Assembly (NCBI GenBank): GCA_032173965.1
Contig: CM063298.1
Span: 9,671,501 to 9,735,500, forward strand
DNA length: 64,000 nucleotides
Reading direction: 5' to 3'
Origin: Sitta carolinensis
Taxonomy: Eukaryota; Chordata; Aves; Passeriformes; Sittidae
Position numbers and translations under genes: made by a program. Shown here one piece after another: positions 1 to 11,351 of the stretch. The notes beneath the pieces were generated by a model. The model was not told where the DNA came from and ran no database searches. It saw nothing but the letters and a program-made list of their open reading frames with translations. Position 1 is the stretch's first letter, and every line of letters begins with the position of its first letter.

Positions 1-232
1 GAGCCTTGTGTGCTCATTCCTGCCGTTCCCCAGTGCCTCTGGCTGGACTGCTGCCTACTTTGGCTTTATAAGCATCATGGTGCATGATTATTCTCAGAGA
101 TATTTCTGCAGTGTTAGCTCCAATTACTTCTTTTCCATTGCACAGCTCAGGCTCCTTACCAGAAGCTGCTGGTCTAGACACCCCAAAATCCTGGTTTTGG
201 TGTTGCTATTGGGTGCAAAATCCATGTGTCAC
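1..232. other. single-copy flank, nothing recognised
   Basis: I see no repeat end, splice-bounded exon or RNA gene here. The left boundary of the neighbouring antisense LTR is uncertain: it could begin near 201 (TGTTGCTATT) or near 233 (TGTGAGATAA), so part of this block may belong to that element. Confidence 0.4.
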
Positions 233-862
233 TGTGAGATAAACACATGACAGAGTCCTGTGATTTTTAAGGTTGTGTGAAGAATGAATTTTACTTTTAG
301 GGATTGTTTTTTTTATACACAATTTTTCACAGACCACTCTGGTTGGTGAGAAAAAGACAAACTTCTTCACTCACATTGGTCAAACTAGAGGGACATCAAA
401 AGAAAATCTTTCCCACAGAAAGAATTCACAACATGAACACTGTTACAAAAACAATTGTTGTCCCTGGAAATCAGCCTTCTGATTTGTTTTGGTAGCATGG
501 AGTCAGTTCTCATGAATTTTAAGATAAACAAGAATCATGTTTGCATTCCTTTGTGAAAAGATATCACCTCATGGACTCTCCAAGTGACCAGTGGAGATAG
601 AGAGGTGGGAACTTCTCTGTCCAATCTCTGCTCACTGTCCAGAAACTGAGAGATACGAGGTCAGCTATAAACTGGAGAGTTCTTTCCTTCTTCTCTGCCT
701 GAACCCCTGCTGTGTGTGTGCTGTGTTCCCTCTGTGCAGCACAGGAACAAACAATCTTGATGTTTTATGTTCCTTCTTTGGGAACAAGTTTAGAAAAACT
801 CAAACATTAGAAAACCATCTCTTTAGAAACTTAGAGAACATCAGGCCTGAAATCAGAGTACA
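233..862 (-). mobile_element. old antisense solo LTR (paired-CCAAT family, copy A), split by a younger LTR
   Basis: Read on the minus strand, this starts TGTACTCTG followed by TTTCAGGCCTGATG. It matches the copies at 1281-1600 and 54992-55330: the same CAGGCCTGA start, the 'acattagaaaac' block, the CCAAT-region block, and the end next to a GTGTTTATCTCACA stretch. Homology is continuous only if 456-755 is removed, so a second LTR plus its duplicated target site sits inside. The 3' boundary at 862 is clear from the other copies; the other end is approximate and no target duplication could be seen. It is a relic with no internal retroviral genes. Confidence 0.75.
456..749 (+). mobile_element. 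294-bp solo LTR, ERVK-like, nested in copy A
   Basis: The element runs from TGTTGTCCCTGG to GCACAGGAACA, so it has the TG...CA ends of an LTR. It is flanked by a perfect 6-bp direct repeat, AACAAT, at 450-455 and 750-755. A second copy with different flanks lies at 32838-33124 and shares long runs, such as the 'gtttgcattcctttgtgaaa' stretch and the pyrimidine-rich 3' part. A 6-bp duplication is typical of the ERVK (beta-like) class. The polyadenylation signal seen as AATAAA in the other copy is TATAAA here. No internal region or second LTR is present, so this is a solo LTR left by recombination. It is younger than the LTR it interrupts. Confidence 0.88.
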
Positions 863-1280
863 GTCTGTGTCCTGGAGTAGGGGCTGGTGTGAGAGCAGTG
901 CTGCTGAGGCAGGAGTTGGAGGGGCATGGGAAAGCCCCTCAATGTCCACCAAAGGGTTTTTTTGGTGCTGTGGTTACTGAGCATGGCCAGGTGACTGCAG
1001 GAGCAGCGTGGAGCTGGAACTCACCTGGCACTGGCAAATGGAGGGTGAGAGGGAGCAGGGAGCTGGTGTCTGAGGAGACAGGGAGTTGCTGTCTGCTTTG
1101 GCAACTGGAGAGGTTTGCTGACAAAGGGCTCAGTTTGGGTTCTGTCTGTGTGTTTGGGTGACACAGCACTATGGCAGGGGCATGATCTGAGCAGAGGGAG
1201 GTACAGGGCCTGTCCCTGCTGGCTGACAGCTCAGAGGGTCAGAGCAGGGCTGCACTCTGCCTGGAAATTCTCTGTATGCC
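863..1280. other. spacer between two antisense LTRs
   Basis: G-rich single-copy-looking sequence with no gag, pol or env similarity that I can see. It separates two same-orientation LTR copies. Copy B has its own near-perfect target duplication, which argues against this being the remnant of one provirus. Confidence 0.4.
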
Positions 1281-1600
1281 TGTCGCTCTTTCAGATAACA
1301 CACGACACAGACTCTATTTTTTTAGAGATTTTTAGTGATTATTAGAAGGCTAAGAATGACTCTTTTATTAGGGATGGTTCTCCCTTATAGACCATTTTAC
1401 ACAGACCAATGGGATTGGTAAAAGAAAGGCAACCCCCTTCACTCACACTGGTCAAACCCGAGCGACATAAAGAAGAAATCCCTCCTCCCAGAAGGAATGA
1501 ATAACAGAAAATTATTACAAAAACATTCCCTCGTGTTTATCACACTTTCCTGAGAAAGAATATCAGAAAACCAAAACATCAGGCCTGAAACCAAACTACA
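1281..1600 (-). mobile_element. antisense solo LTR (paired-CCAAT family, copy B), 320 bp
   Basis: On the plus strand it runs from TGTCGCTCTTTCAG to GGCCTGAAACCAAACTACA. The flanks are TATGCC (1275-1280) and AATGCC (1601-1606), a 6-bp target duplication with one mismatch. It contains the 'gaccaatgggattggt' pair of opposed CCAAT boxes found in all three copies. It lacks internal retroviral sequence. Confidence 0.8.
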
Positions 1601-1606
1601 AATGCC

Positions 1607-4145
1607 CATCAGCACCTTCCCTGTCAAAGAGTCTGAACCCCAGGCCTCCAGCCAGGGTGGCAAACATTTAGGACCCATCCAGGGGACCCTGACCACAGCA
1701 GAAACCTTTCCAGCCCATGGCAGGTTCAGGCATTCCAAGCCAGAATTTCTCTCCAGGGTTTTTGGGTCGCTGTTCCTGCCTGGGACTCTTCTCCCCATCA
1801 CACCTCTCTCATTATCCACCCTGTCCTTCAGGCCCATGGGCAAGGACCTGGTGGAGAATATCTCAAGAAGGCAGACAGATCAGCTGTGTAAAAACCTGCC
1901 AATATTGATGGTGCATTTATTGCATTTATTGCCCTCTGCTGTTAACCCTTGGCGTGCTGTACAGGGCTCTGAGCTCATCACCCCCTGTGCTCTGGGGTTT
2001 CTGGATGCCCTTGGTCTCCAAAACTGCTGAGGTGGGTGCTGCTGCCTCTGCTGGCCCCACAAGCTCCTGGGGATGTGTTCTGCTGCCTTCTTGCTGCATC
2101 ACCCTGTCTTGTGTAATAGGTGGCACTGAGGTTTTATTGGGCATTTGGTGGGAGACATGTTTTCCTGGAGGATGGACAAGCTGAATCAAACCCCAGCAAC
2201 TCTCCCTGTTGTGTGAAAATGAGGAGCACAGAGGTCTGGGCAGTGTCTGTGGCTCTTAGAGCTGTTTGTGTACCACATTCCTGTTGAGAGCAGTGTGGTG
2301 TTGGGGAAAGAAGAAAAGGGAAGCAGCTGAAAATCAAATCCTTCATGTGCTTTGTTCACCTGAAACCCAAAGCAATTTGTGAGTTCACTTTCAATATCTC
2401 TCTATTAAAGCAGACCCCTTTTTTTCCCAAAGAAATTGCTCTCGGGTTCTTGATCAGCTTGAATAAGCACAATGCCTTCCCTTGTCAGAGGGGCCCACTT
2501 CAGCCATAAATCTGATGTTGAGAAATTAGATTTCTCTACGGCTCCCAGGCTGTCATCAGAGGAGTAAGACAACAGTGACTCGTGGGGAGAGCTGAGTGTG
2601 GCATTGCTGGCACGTGTGAGCCTGGGCAGGAGCCAGGCAGGGCTTCCTCAGCCCACAAGAGAGGGAACTTGGCCTTCCAATTCTTGCAGGATTTGAGGTG
2701 GATGAGCTGGACGGGCTGTGGACAGAACCTGGGGCTGTTTAACTCCTGCTGCATTCAGCTGAGCCAAATGAGAGAATCCCCCAGCTCGTGTTACCCAGGC
2801 TTAGAGGTGAAAATAGTGTTTGCACCTTCCAAAAGCCCCAGAGGGGGGAGGTGTCTCCTCTGTGCATGGTGGTGACACAGTGGTGGGGAAGGGTCCCAGC
2901 CACCTGCTGACCTTTCAGGCTGGGACCAGAACTCTTTATAAAATTCCTTAGGGACACCTCACAGCACCCACTGGGCACTGTGGCACCAAATTACCACAAA
3001 ACAGGTCCTCAACTCCAGAGGCTTAGAGGAAAGAATTAAAAAAAATATAAATGCATTAATACAGAACTCTCTGTACTGCTTTTCACGGCCTTTACTCTTC
3101 GTGTTTTTGGGATTTTCTCTGCAGACACAAAATTCAGAAGAACATTTTTAAAAAAATTAAAGCTGAGATTTCCTTGGAATCACATGTTTCCAGACACAGG
3201 GGACCTGAGAGTAAAGCTCCAGATATAATCCTGAGATTTGGCAGTGCTCTTTGTATCATATTAAGTGATGGTCTACAGCACTCGTTAATTGCTGCAGGCT
3301 GAAAACCGATCCTGGCTCCCGACAGAGTCTTCTGCTCATTCTCAGTACAGAACTTTCTCCAGTTCTTCTGGGGAGTGGGAAATATCACTTTCTAAAGGGC
3401 ATAGGTACAAAATTACAGACTGATATAACCTATGTACAGCTTGAACAGTGCTTTTAACTGTTTTGTTCAAAATAAAATGTGAGTACAGGCAACTAAAATG
3501 ATCTACTGATGTGTTGCTGAATAACCATAAGGTTATGTTGTCTTTATGAGCCTCAAAAATCTGTTGAAGAGCAGCAGAAGACAGAGTAGGCTGCTGGTTA
3601 AAACAGGGCAGTCTGTGATCTGGATTTGATGGAGATGGGCAGGATCAATCCACATTTCTCCTCCTCCTTAGTGCAGGCCCAGGAGAGGCAGTGCTACCTG
3701 CCAGGTACAGCATTCTCTGAAAATAATTCTCTTTTTAATGTTCATTAATTTTGGACTCTTTTTGGACCCCAGGACAGGCACTCCTCTGAGGTGTCTGCTT
3801 AGGCACAAAAGCTTTTTGGGGCAGCAGCTCCTCTCCTAGGTCTGGCATGGGGGGACCCTGCTGCAAGTCAGGGCAAGGGTTGGAATTGGGCTGGGCTCCC
3901 TCCTCTCTGTTAGGATGGATTTATGGCAGCTGAGCAGGTTGGCCTTGGCCACAGTGGAGATAATCCCTAGGTTCCACTGGAAACCTCATCCCATGGGTGC
4001 CTGCAGGAGCAGGAGGGGCAGGACTGCCTGGATGAGAGAAGGGATTTACTGCAGAGCTGTCAGACACAGCTCTTGGGGCACAGGGACTGAGGCTGCCCTC
4101 TCCTGCTCCAGCCAGCTTTCCAGCAGCCAAATCCCCTTTATTTTT
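1607..4145. other. single-copy region, no gene recognised
   Basis: Mixed-composition sequence without recognisable LINE, LTR or SINE ends. Open frames up to about 140 codons occur but overlap on both strands, and none shows a conserved motif, signal peptide or plausible exon structure. The 3040-3560 part is AT-rich and could be slowly evolving, but nothing in the bases proves it. Confidence 0.45.
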
Positions 4146-4151
4146 ACAGCT

Positions 4152-4182
4152 CCTGGGCCTGGCCCTGGCCCTGGCCCTGGCC
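4152..4182. repeat. CCTGGC-type hexamer microsatellite
   Basis: About five copies of a CCCTGG unit in a row (cctgggcctggccctggc and continuing). It is GC-rich and is flanked by single-copy sequence. Confidence 0.9.
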
Positions 4183-4189
4183 AGGCTCT

Positions 4190-7100
4190 GCTGTGCCTGT
4201 CTCTCCCTGCTGAGCAGCTCTCCTGTCTGCAGGTGCTGCCTTTTGATTTTTGGCAGCGTGCAGGGGAGCAGGGCTGACACCCTGGGCAAGTCAACATCTC
4301 CTGACCCGTGGAGCTTCTCACACTGAAAAATCAACAGCAATGCACTGCAGAGGGGGGCACTGGGGCAAAAAGGTGATTTATCTCAGGTGGGGATGCCTGT
4401 CCCCCTGTTCTCCTGCCCGTGCTCTGCTGCTGATGCTCCTGCAGAGCTGGCAGGCTTTGTCTCCCTGCGAGGGCTGCCACACAAACACAAACATCAAAGG
4501 GCTGGCATGTGTGTGTGTGATTTTCTGAAGCAGCTTTCTAGGTTTTAGTGGGCTATAAAATACAGCGACGAGGATATAAAACCAAAGCTGTGATGGACTT
4601 AGCAGAGAGCCAAAGCGAGTGAGGGGAGAAATGATGACAATGAGGAAAAGGGTTATGAGGGAGGAATGATGTATCAGCTCCGTGGCAGGAGGAACAGATT
4701 TTGGAATAACTGTGAAGAGCATAAAACTGGTTTAGTCATTAAGGGAGGGGGGAGGAAAATAGAGAAAAAGAAAGGAAAAAGAAAAGGAGAGAAAAAAGCC
4801 GAATAAAAATGAGTAAAGGAGGGAACTTCAAAGCATAAATTTCTCGACTGTGTGACACTGATGTTTTGAACAGTTGTTCTGTGTGAATAGCAGCAGTGAT
4901 TTTAATGAACTTTAAAGAGCAGTATAAATAAGAGCAAACAAAGAAAGACGATGGCATTAGCTCAGAGCGAGGCACTGAGCTAATTGACTGAACAGGATTT
5001 AAATGGCAGGTTATTATTTTTTTATTTATGTGTATAAACCCATTTTTCTATTTGGGCTTAAGAAAATGGAATAAAATAAACCCGAGCATCTCAATTTGGA
5101 TTTTCAAGGGAATCAAATGCTGGCTTGATTTCCGTGAAGAACATGAGCTGACAAGCCAAAGGGCAGTGAAATGGTGTAGCAGAGAAAGCAGGAGCCTTTT
5201 GCTGGCCTGCAAGGGGGCTGGATGGGCAGAAGAATTCATTTCAGTTTGCTGCACAGACTCTCTCTGATGTTTCAAATGGATTTCACAGTGAGGCTTCATG
5301 GGGACTCAGAGGATCAGAACCATCAGAAATGGGGTAAAAACAGGTCACCTTGTTCCTGGAGTGGGTCACCTCATTCTCATCCTGGGCTGGGGATCTTCTT
5401 AGGCTTTGGGTTTTCAGCTTAGAGCACTTCTTTGTACTCGAGTTGCTTGTGGCTCTCACAGGAGCTGTGGGCTCCATGTCCCCTCTGCTGTGGGCAGCAA
5501 ATGTGCAGAAGCAGCTACTGGGGGAGGTGAAGCTGCTCCAGGGATGGCAGCCACTCCTGGGCTTGGGTAGCGTGGGGTGTCACTGGTGCCTGCCTTCCTG
5601 GACTTGTATACTCAATTGAAACTCTTTTTATTGATAAACCGTATCTCACTAATTCTTTGCTGAAGGTTAAAGAACATTTAGGACATTTCCCCCCCAAATC
5701 TGGTAGGAGCGAGCAAAGAACTCACTGAAGAAAACTCTGTGTGAAGTAACTTTTCTAATGTCTGAAAGTTGGAAAGCTATCAGCCAGATCCACCTGTGGC
5801 TCTGACATTTCTGGACAAACCTCTCCCCTGCTGTACATTTGGCGGATTCAGAATCACTGCTGTGGAGACAGAAAAAGGGAGCCAGCCCTGAATATCTGCA
5901 GTGTCAGAAGCATGCTGGGCTGTGTGTTAAGTGGGTTGTCTTGTTAGACAAATCTGTGGTCCTTCAAGAACTGCTAAGGAAATTAGTTAAAAATTACACT
6001 CTCTAATTGGGCACATGACTGGAAAGCCAATGTCCTGTGTACTCGAGGTGCACAAATTCAGATTGCAGTCGCTGCTTTAGAATTCCCATCCTCACTTGCC
6101 CACCAAGAACTCAAAGTTTTGACCCACCTCAGGCATTGATGAGCTCATCAGCTCCCCCCGAGGCCCCTCATCCCTCTGCTGCTCATGACACAGGTTCCTC
6201 TTGCCCTGGGAAAGGAGTTCCCACCCCACAGCCCCTGCTCTCACTGTTGCTTTTTGATCTCCCTTTTTGTGTGCCATTTCTCCTGGGAGGAGGCTGTGCA
6301 GTGATTCCTGTGCTGGCCACCCACGAGCCTTGAGTGTTTTACCAAAGTCCAGCAGCTGAAGGGGGGAATCATGTCCCTGATTTGTTAACCACAGTTCTGG
6401 GTGTGGGTCAGAACAGTAGAGCCTGGAGAAAATCCAGCCCTTCTCCATCAGCTTTTCCAACTGTCACCCCCCATCATCATTTTCCTTCTTTGATTAAAGA
6501 GAAATGTGGATTTCAGAAACCTCCAACAAAAGGCAGCCTTTGGTGGAAATGTCATTAATCTGGACCTGACTCCATATTTGTTTTGAATTAAAATTCTGGA
6601 GGAGCCCATGTGCTTTTCATATTCATTCTTCCTCACCACAAAATGGACTGGCCCAAGAAGGACATTTCTGAGCTGCTCAGATGGCGAGGTATTAGAGTAA
6701 TTACAATTATCAGCGCTGAGATTAAGGGATTTGGGTTGAGAAAAGAGGGAATTGGGGAATGAAAAAGCAGAGGGAAGGCAGAAGAAAGGAAAAATACTTC
6801 AGTGCCTTCCCTTGCAACCTAAAACCAGCTGCTTTCCAGTCTACCAGCTCCTCTTGTCTGCTCAATTTTTAGTGAGGGTCACAGATACCATGAGAAGTCC
6901 TTGTGAGTGTGTGCAGGGCTGGAGGGAACAAGCCAGCTCAAAGCAAAAAGGAGCCCCCAGTTCTGCCAGCTTCTAGAATCCAGCCTGACTCAAATGCTTG
7001 CTCAAGGTTTGCCAAACGTCCAGGGAATAGAAAGGCTCCTGCAGGGAGAGTTTGTGGAAGGTTTAATAGGTCAGTCTGTTCCTTTTGGCTTTGCTGAGCC

Positions 7101-7487
7101 AGGCATTCTGATTTCCTCAGTGCCAAACTCCCGATGCAGTCCCTGGGGCTGGCTTATGGGAAGAGCCTGGCCTTGAGGCTGTTGATGTCCCCCGAGGGTC
7201 ACTGAGAGCCGGGATGTCAGAGCTCCCACTCAGGGACACCACAGCTCCTGCTCCTGGCCCTGCTGTGCTCCTGGGCTGAGCCTGGCAGCTCCACCCTTCG
7301 TGCCCTCCACCGATGGAAGTCCTGTCCTGGGTTTCCTCATGAGCATGAGCAAGGGGGGTTTGTTTGATGCAGGTTTCATAAGGATCTTTCCTCCACATGT
7401 CTGGGGTGTGCAGTGCTGGCTTCTCTTTTACCTGATCTTGGTGCCCTTCAGAGCAGGACTGGTTCACAGAAACTTCTGTGTTAGCAG
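4190..7487. other. single-copy region with AT-rich central block
   Basis: No repeat family recognised. Bases 4530-5120 are AT-rich, contain several ATAAA and homeodomain-type TAAT words and a purine-rich run at 4742-4800, and lack transposon ends. This is a plausible but unproven conserved non-coding stretch. A perfect 14-bp palindrome, TGATGAGCTCATCA, lies at 6137-6150. No exon could be supported. Confidence 0.4.
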
Positions 7488-7939
7488 TGATGCCTGGAGA
7501 AAATCCAGCCCTTGAACACTGCAACCATACCTGGGACAGAGGCTGGGCAGAGTCCCAGGAATAAAGCAGGGATTTATTGAAAGCCCTTGCAAGGCTGCAC
7601 CTTGGGCAGCACAAGAGCCCGGCCAGGGCTCCAGCCAAGGTGGCCCCGAGTCCGGAGTTTGCCCCTTGGCTCAGTTCTGCTCCATGCCCACCCTGGCTCC
7701 ATTGGGCAGTGCCAGCCCCAGGGGATGCAGTCCCACCCTCCCAGCTTGCTCTCCTCACTCGCTGCTGGTTGCACTTTGTGGGGCTGAGGCTGCAGCGGTG
7801 TCCTTGGCTCTGGGCTGGGCAAGGATTGTTCTGTGTGCCTGAGCTGGGAGCAGAACTGGCTGGCACTGGGGGAGGGGTGCAGGGACACAGCCCAGGGCAC
7901 AGCCTGGCAACAGGGCAGAGGAAACTTCCATCAGCATCA
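7488..7939 (-). mobile_element. TGATGCC-family LTR, copy S1 (GC-rich subfamily), antisense
   Basis: It starts TGATGCCTGGAG and ends CAGCATCA on the plus strand. Flanks are GCAG and GCTG, possibly a degraded 4-bp target duplication. The core (about 7543-7880) is almost base-for-base the same as the copies at 46636-47063, 50059-50487 (inverted) and 60435-60730 (inverted). On the minus strand an AATAAA polyadenylation signal reads as TTTATT at 7573-7578. Both terminal segments differ strongly from the other copies. Long open frames across the core occur in several frames and follow its GC-rich, stop-poor composition; I do not call a gene. Confidence 0.8.
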
Positions 7940-8967
7940 GCTGGATACAAAGATTTATTTTATGCTCCACTGAGGGCTGGTGAGTTGAGGCAGAATGACC
8001 CCTAACAGGAGAGCCCACCTCATCCTCAGCCCCCAGGCTGCTGAGCACTGCAGTGGTCACTCGAGTTGGGAACAGGACAACTCCATCCCTGTGCCCCAAA
8101 TTGGTCAAGGTTTTTGCAAGTGCAGGTTTTTCTGAGGTGATGCAAACCCTGGCTTTACAAAAGCTTGTAGATTGCCCATATTTCTTGAAGGACATCCCCA
8201 ATAAAAGGCTTGGTCCAAATTGGAAAAGGCAGGGAAGAATTTTTAAGGAAAAATTTGCTCGAACTGTTTAACTTAGTTTAAAGTTATTTTTGTTTCTATC
8301 CTCATCCAAGAAAGAGGCAGGCCATTTTAGATATAAATTAAAGAGAAAATATTGCTGAAGGCAGATTGTTCACCTGTAAAATCTCATCTCAAATCATTAA
8401 ACTTTGGCAAAGCTGTGTAAACAACTGAGGCTAAGAAACATTCAGCAGCTTTAAAACTTGATACTGTACTGCAGATATTCACAGGCAATTACATCACATC
8501 AAAATAAAAAGTTTTAACTAATATTAAGAAAATTTATGATTAGAGCAGGCCAGAAATTAAGTTACTGCCTTGTGTAAATGTAGATATGATTGCCTTTCAT
8601 TCCATGGTTACCCACTATTTTTTTTTTTTTTTTTGAAATATCCTATCAGCTCTTGTCAAGCATTAAGTGGTGAGGGGGGAATCGCCTGGATAAAGGATGT
8701 GCTATCAGATGTTTATGCTGCCCCTGAGAAACACTCCACAGTTCACTGTCAGTAGTATCTTGGGACTCTTTCTCAGGAATGTAATAAGGCAGATATATCC
8801 TAAAATTCAGAATGTATTTGTTTTGGACCTCTGAGATCTGGAGCTCTGTGATTCACTGCAAAAGCAAAGCTGTCCCAAAACTGACCTGAAGAAACTTCTT
8901 GAAATCCTGGAAGTTCAGAATAGCAGAGGTGAGAGGCAGCTTTCATCTGCTAAACTGTCTGTGCTTT
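7940..8967. other. single-copy, AT-rich; T17 run at 8618-8634
   Basis: Mostly AT-rich sequence without transposon ends. Bases 8270-8560 in particular look like old, non-repetitive DNA and are a candidate conserved non-coding element by composition only. The poly-T run at 8618-8634 is not attached to a recognisable retrocopy. Confidence 0.4.
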
Positions 8968-10247
8968 TGTCGTAGTTTAGAAAAAATGAGTTTTTTCTGA
9001 ACTTCAGTGGTCAAACCAATGAGTGCTCAGGTTTAAAGACTGGCACCTGGTGTGGCCACTGAGGACAAGGATCCGCCTCTGAGAACACAAGGGGTTAAAA
9101 GCAGAGGGCTCCCCAGAAAGCTCTCTCTTGGTTCCGGTCCCTGAGGACAGAGGGATCTCCCCTGCCCAGCGGCTGGCGGGGCGGGGAGGGGAAGCCATGC
9201 GGCCTGGGCGAGGGAGGCTGGAGCCTTGGGCACAGAGGGGGAGAGGAAAATCCTGCAGGATGGAAGGGTGGAGAAAGTACAAGAACCTGGAAAAACGTCA
9301 GACAGCCTTCTTTTCCCTTTCCCCCCCCCCTCCCCCCCCGGAGAGAGAAACTGAGAAACCGTGTCTGTGATCTTCGTCACCTTGAAATTTGATATCAACA
9401 ACTAGACAGCACGGCCGAAGGAGTATGGGGGGGTGGCGCGAGAAGAGTGCCCAGCAGCAAAGATACTGTGAGAGTTCTGGGGAAACAAAGCCCAAGATTT
9501 TAACCCTTTTCGTAAATGATAGAAACTTTATAAATACTAATCCTCCTGAATTTGAAGAAGAAAGATAGAAAGAATTAAGCAAAGATGATGGAGTAAGAAT
9601 GCTGAAAAGAATCCTAGGTAAGAAGAGATGATAGAGTGGCTTTGGCTGGACTCTTTTGTATAACCATGGACGGACTCATTTCTTTTCCTATAACGTAGAA
9701 GCTACATGTAGGGAGAGGCATTGGCTTGGAGCCAAGAGTGGACAGTAGTGTGAACAAAGATGAGAAGTGTCCCAAAATTTGAGAGACTGTCATTTCTTAG
9801 AACTAACCAAAACATCTTTAAAAAGAAAAACCCTAGAAACAGCTCTAGTCCATGCACAGTGGTGAGAGCACTGGACATGGAGGAAGAGGCCACGATGTGG
9901 TGCAAGAAGGACTCCTATCTCTCCTCAACGAACTAAGTACTGATTATCAGAAGGGTAGTAATAGACTGAAGATTAATTATCTAAAAAGTAGTAACGTGTT
10001 GGGAAATTTTCAGTTTGTTTTGTTAAGTTGAGAACTGGTGGGGGGGGAAGAAGAGTGTTTTTTTTAAAAGTTTCCATGTTCTTCTGTATGTGTCTTCTTT
10101 ACCTATTATTAGTAATAAAGTTTTTTTCTGTTGCTTTCTAAATTAGAAACTGTTTTGCTCTGTTTTTGGTCACATCTCACAACAGATACCAGGGACAGTA
10201 TATCGTTATAGGGGCACTGGCCTTGTGCCAACGTCAAACCTTTGACA
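8968..10247 (+). mobile_element. 1,280-bp solo LTR, ERVL-like, with 5-bp target duplication
   Basis: It runs from TGTCGTAGTTTAG to AACCTTTGACA and is bounded by a perfect GCTTT duplication at 8963-8967 and 10248-10252. TG...CA ends plus a 5-bp duplication fit the ERVL class, and long LTRs of about this size are known in songbirds. An AATAAA signal lies near 10112 and a possible TATA-like ATAAATA near 9530. It contains a C-rich run at 9321-9339 and a G8 run near 10040. No internal coding region remains. The open ends and intact signals suggest a fairly recent insertion, but age cannot be measured from one LTR. Confidence 0.85.
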
Positions 10248-10252
10248 GCTTT

Positions 10253-10279
10253 TAAAACAAACAAACAAACAAAGTGTGT
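10253..10279. repeat. short (AAAC)n microsatellite
   Basis: An aaaacaaacaaacaaacaaa run directly follows the ERVL-type LTR duplication. Confidence 0.8.
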
Positions 10280-10556
10280 AATCCCAGAATCTCCAGTTGG
10301 AATCCCAGAATCCCAGCATCTCCAGGTTGGCAGAGCCCTCCAGGGTCATCGAGTCCAACCCAGCCTCTCACCCAGCCCCTGGCACCCAGAGCCACAGCCA
10401 GGCTGGTTTAAACACACCCAGGGATGGGCACTGCACCACCTCCCCAGGCAGAACATTCCAGCACTTTATCACTCTTTCTCTGAAAAACTTCCTGATATCC
10501 AGCCTGTATTTCCTCTGGTGCAGCCTGAGGCTGAGCCCTCTGGCTCTGTCAGTCCA
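10280..10556 (-). mobile_element. CR1 LINE 3' end, antisense
   Basis: On the plus strand it starts with the reverse of the CR1 tail (repeated 'atcccagaat' words), then 'gttggcagagccctccagg', 'catcgagtccaaccc', and the diagnostic GTTTAAACACACCCAGGGAT and 'ccaggcagaacattccagca' blocks. The same blocks occur in sense at 14700-14860 and antisense at 60920-61080. It is 5'-truncated, as CR1 copies normally are, and carries no reverse-transcriptase domain. Confidence 0.88.
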
Positions 10557-10596
10557 TTCATATTGGACCTAATGAACTTTTTGAGAACCTTAATTG

Positions 10597-10611
10597 TTTC
10601 TTTCTCTCTCT

Positions 10612-10645
<34 letters not shown>

Positions 10646-10688
10646 TAGTCATTGCAATCCTTTTGCCCCACAAAAAAAAAAAAAAAAA
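10597..10688. repeat. (CT)n-T30 tract and A17 run
   Basis: A CT-rich stretch leads into T30 (10615-10644), followed by a short linker and A17 (10672-10688). They lie just beyond the truncated antisense CR1 and are not a recognisable retrocopy tail. Confidence 0.85.
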
Positions 10689-11046
10689 GAGTCTGCTCAA
10701 TAGGTCAAAACCAAACCAATTCTGTTATATTCTGACACCAAGAACACAATAATGAAGTGAACAGCAGTCAGATTTTCTTCAGCGAACTTCTGAGAGGCAA
10801 ATTTAAAGCAGTGCTACAAATAATACCTCATAATTACAATGGAAATGATGAGCACCCGTAATCATGCCTCACAGCTATGCTTGCTAATAAGAAGGCAAAG
10901 CAGATGAGTACTGTGGTGGTTTTTGTGAGTGTTGTGTTGATTTTTAGTGTAGTCTCCAGTTCTCAGACCAGCAAACAACCTTCACTGCCTCCCAGATAAA
11001 CACCCTGAGATGCACTGACCAAACCTCTGACCCTGTTTTCTTCACT
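10689..11046. other. single-copy spacer
   Basis: AT-rich with no recognisable element or gene. Confidence 0.4.
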
Positions 11047-11095
11047 GGATTATCTTCAAGGTCCCTTCCAACCCAAATATTCCATGATTCTATGG
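11047..11095 (+). mobile_element. CR1 terminal fragment, sense
   Basis: The stretch 'ttcaaggtcccttccaaccc' followed by CCATGATTCTATGG is the classic 3' terminus of CR1, including the ATTCTATG octamer. Only about 50 bp remain recognisable. Confidence 0.8.
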
Positions 11096-11351
11096 TGGTG
11101 GCATCAGCAGCAGGGGTTTGTTGCCATCTCTTGGATGCTGCTGCATCTTTTCCTCTCTCAGCTCACAAAAATAAGATTTGTTGAAGCTGGAAGTTTCACC
11201 AGCATTACACCTGCTGTGCTGTGAGCTCTGCCTTGTATCCTGGTGGTGCTTTAGTGCCATTCCTGGAACTGTGGGGTCTGGGGAAAAGCCTTTGAGGCTT
11301 GCCCAGCATTAGCATGCTGACAGGGAGGTAAGGCAGGGAAAGCATCTGACC

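Noticed and set aside
233..1600. One provirus with two antisense LTRs around 420 bp of internal sequence
   Set aside because: The right LTR has its own near-perfect target duplication, and the spacer shows no retroviral feature.
6137..6150. Perfect palindrome TGATGAGCTCATCA as a regulatory site
   Set aside because: A single 14-bp palindrome in 64 kb is not strong evidence, and nothing around it supports a function.
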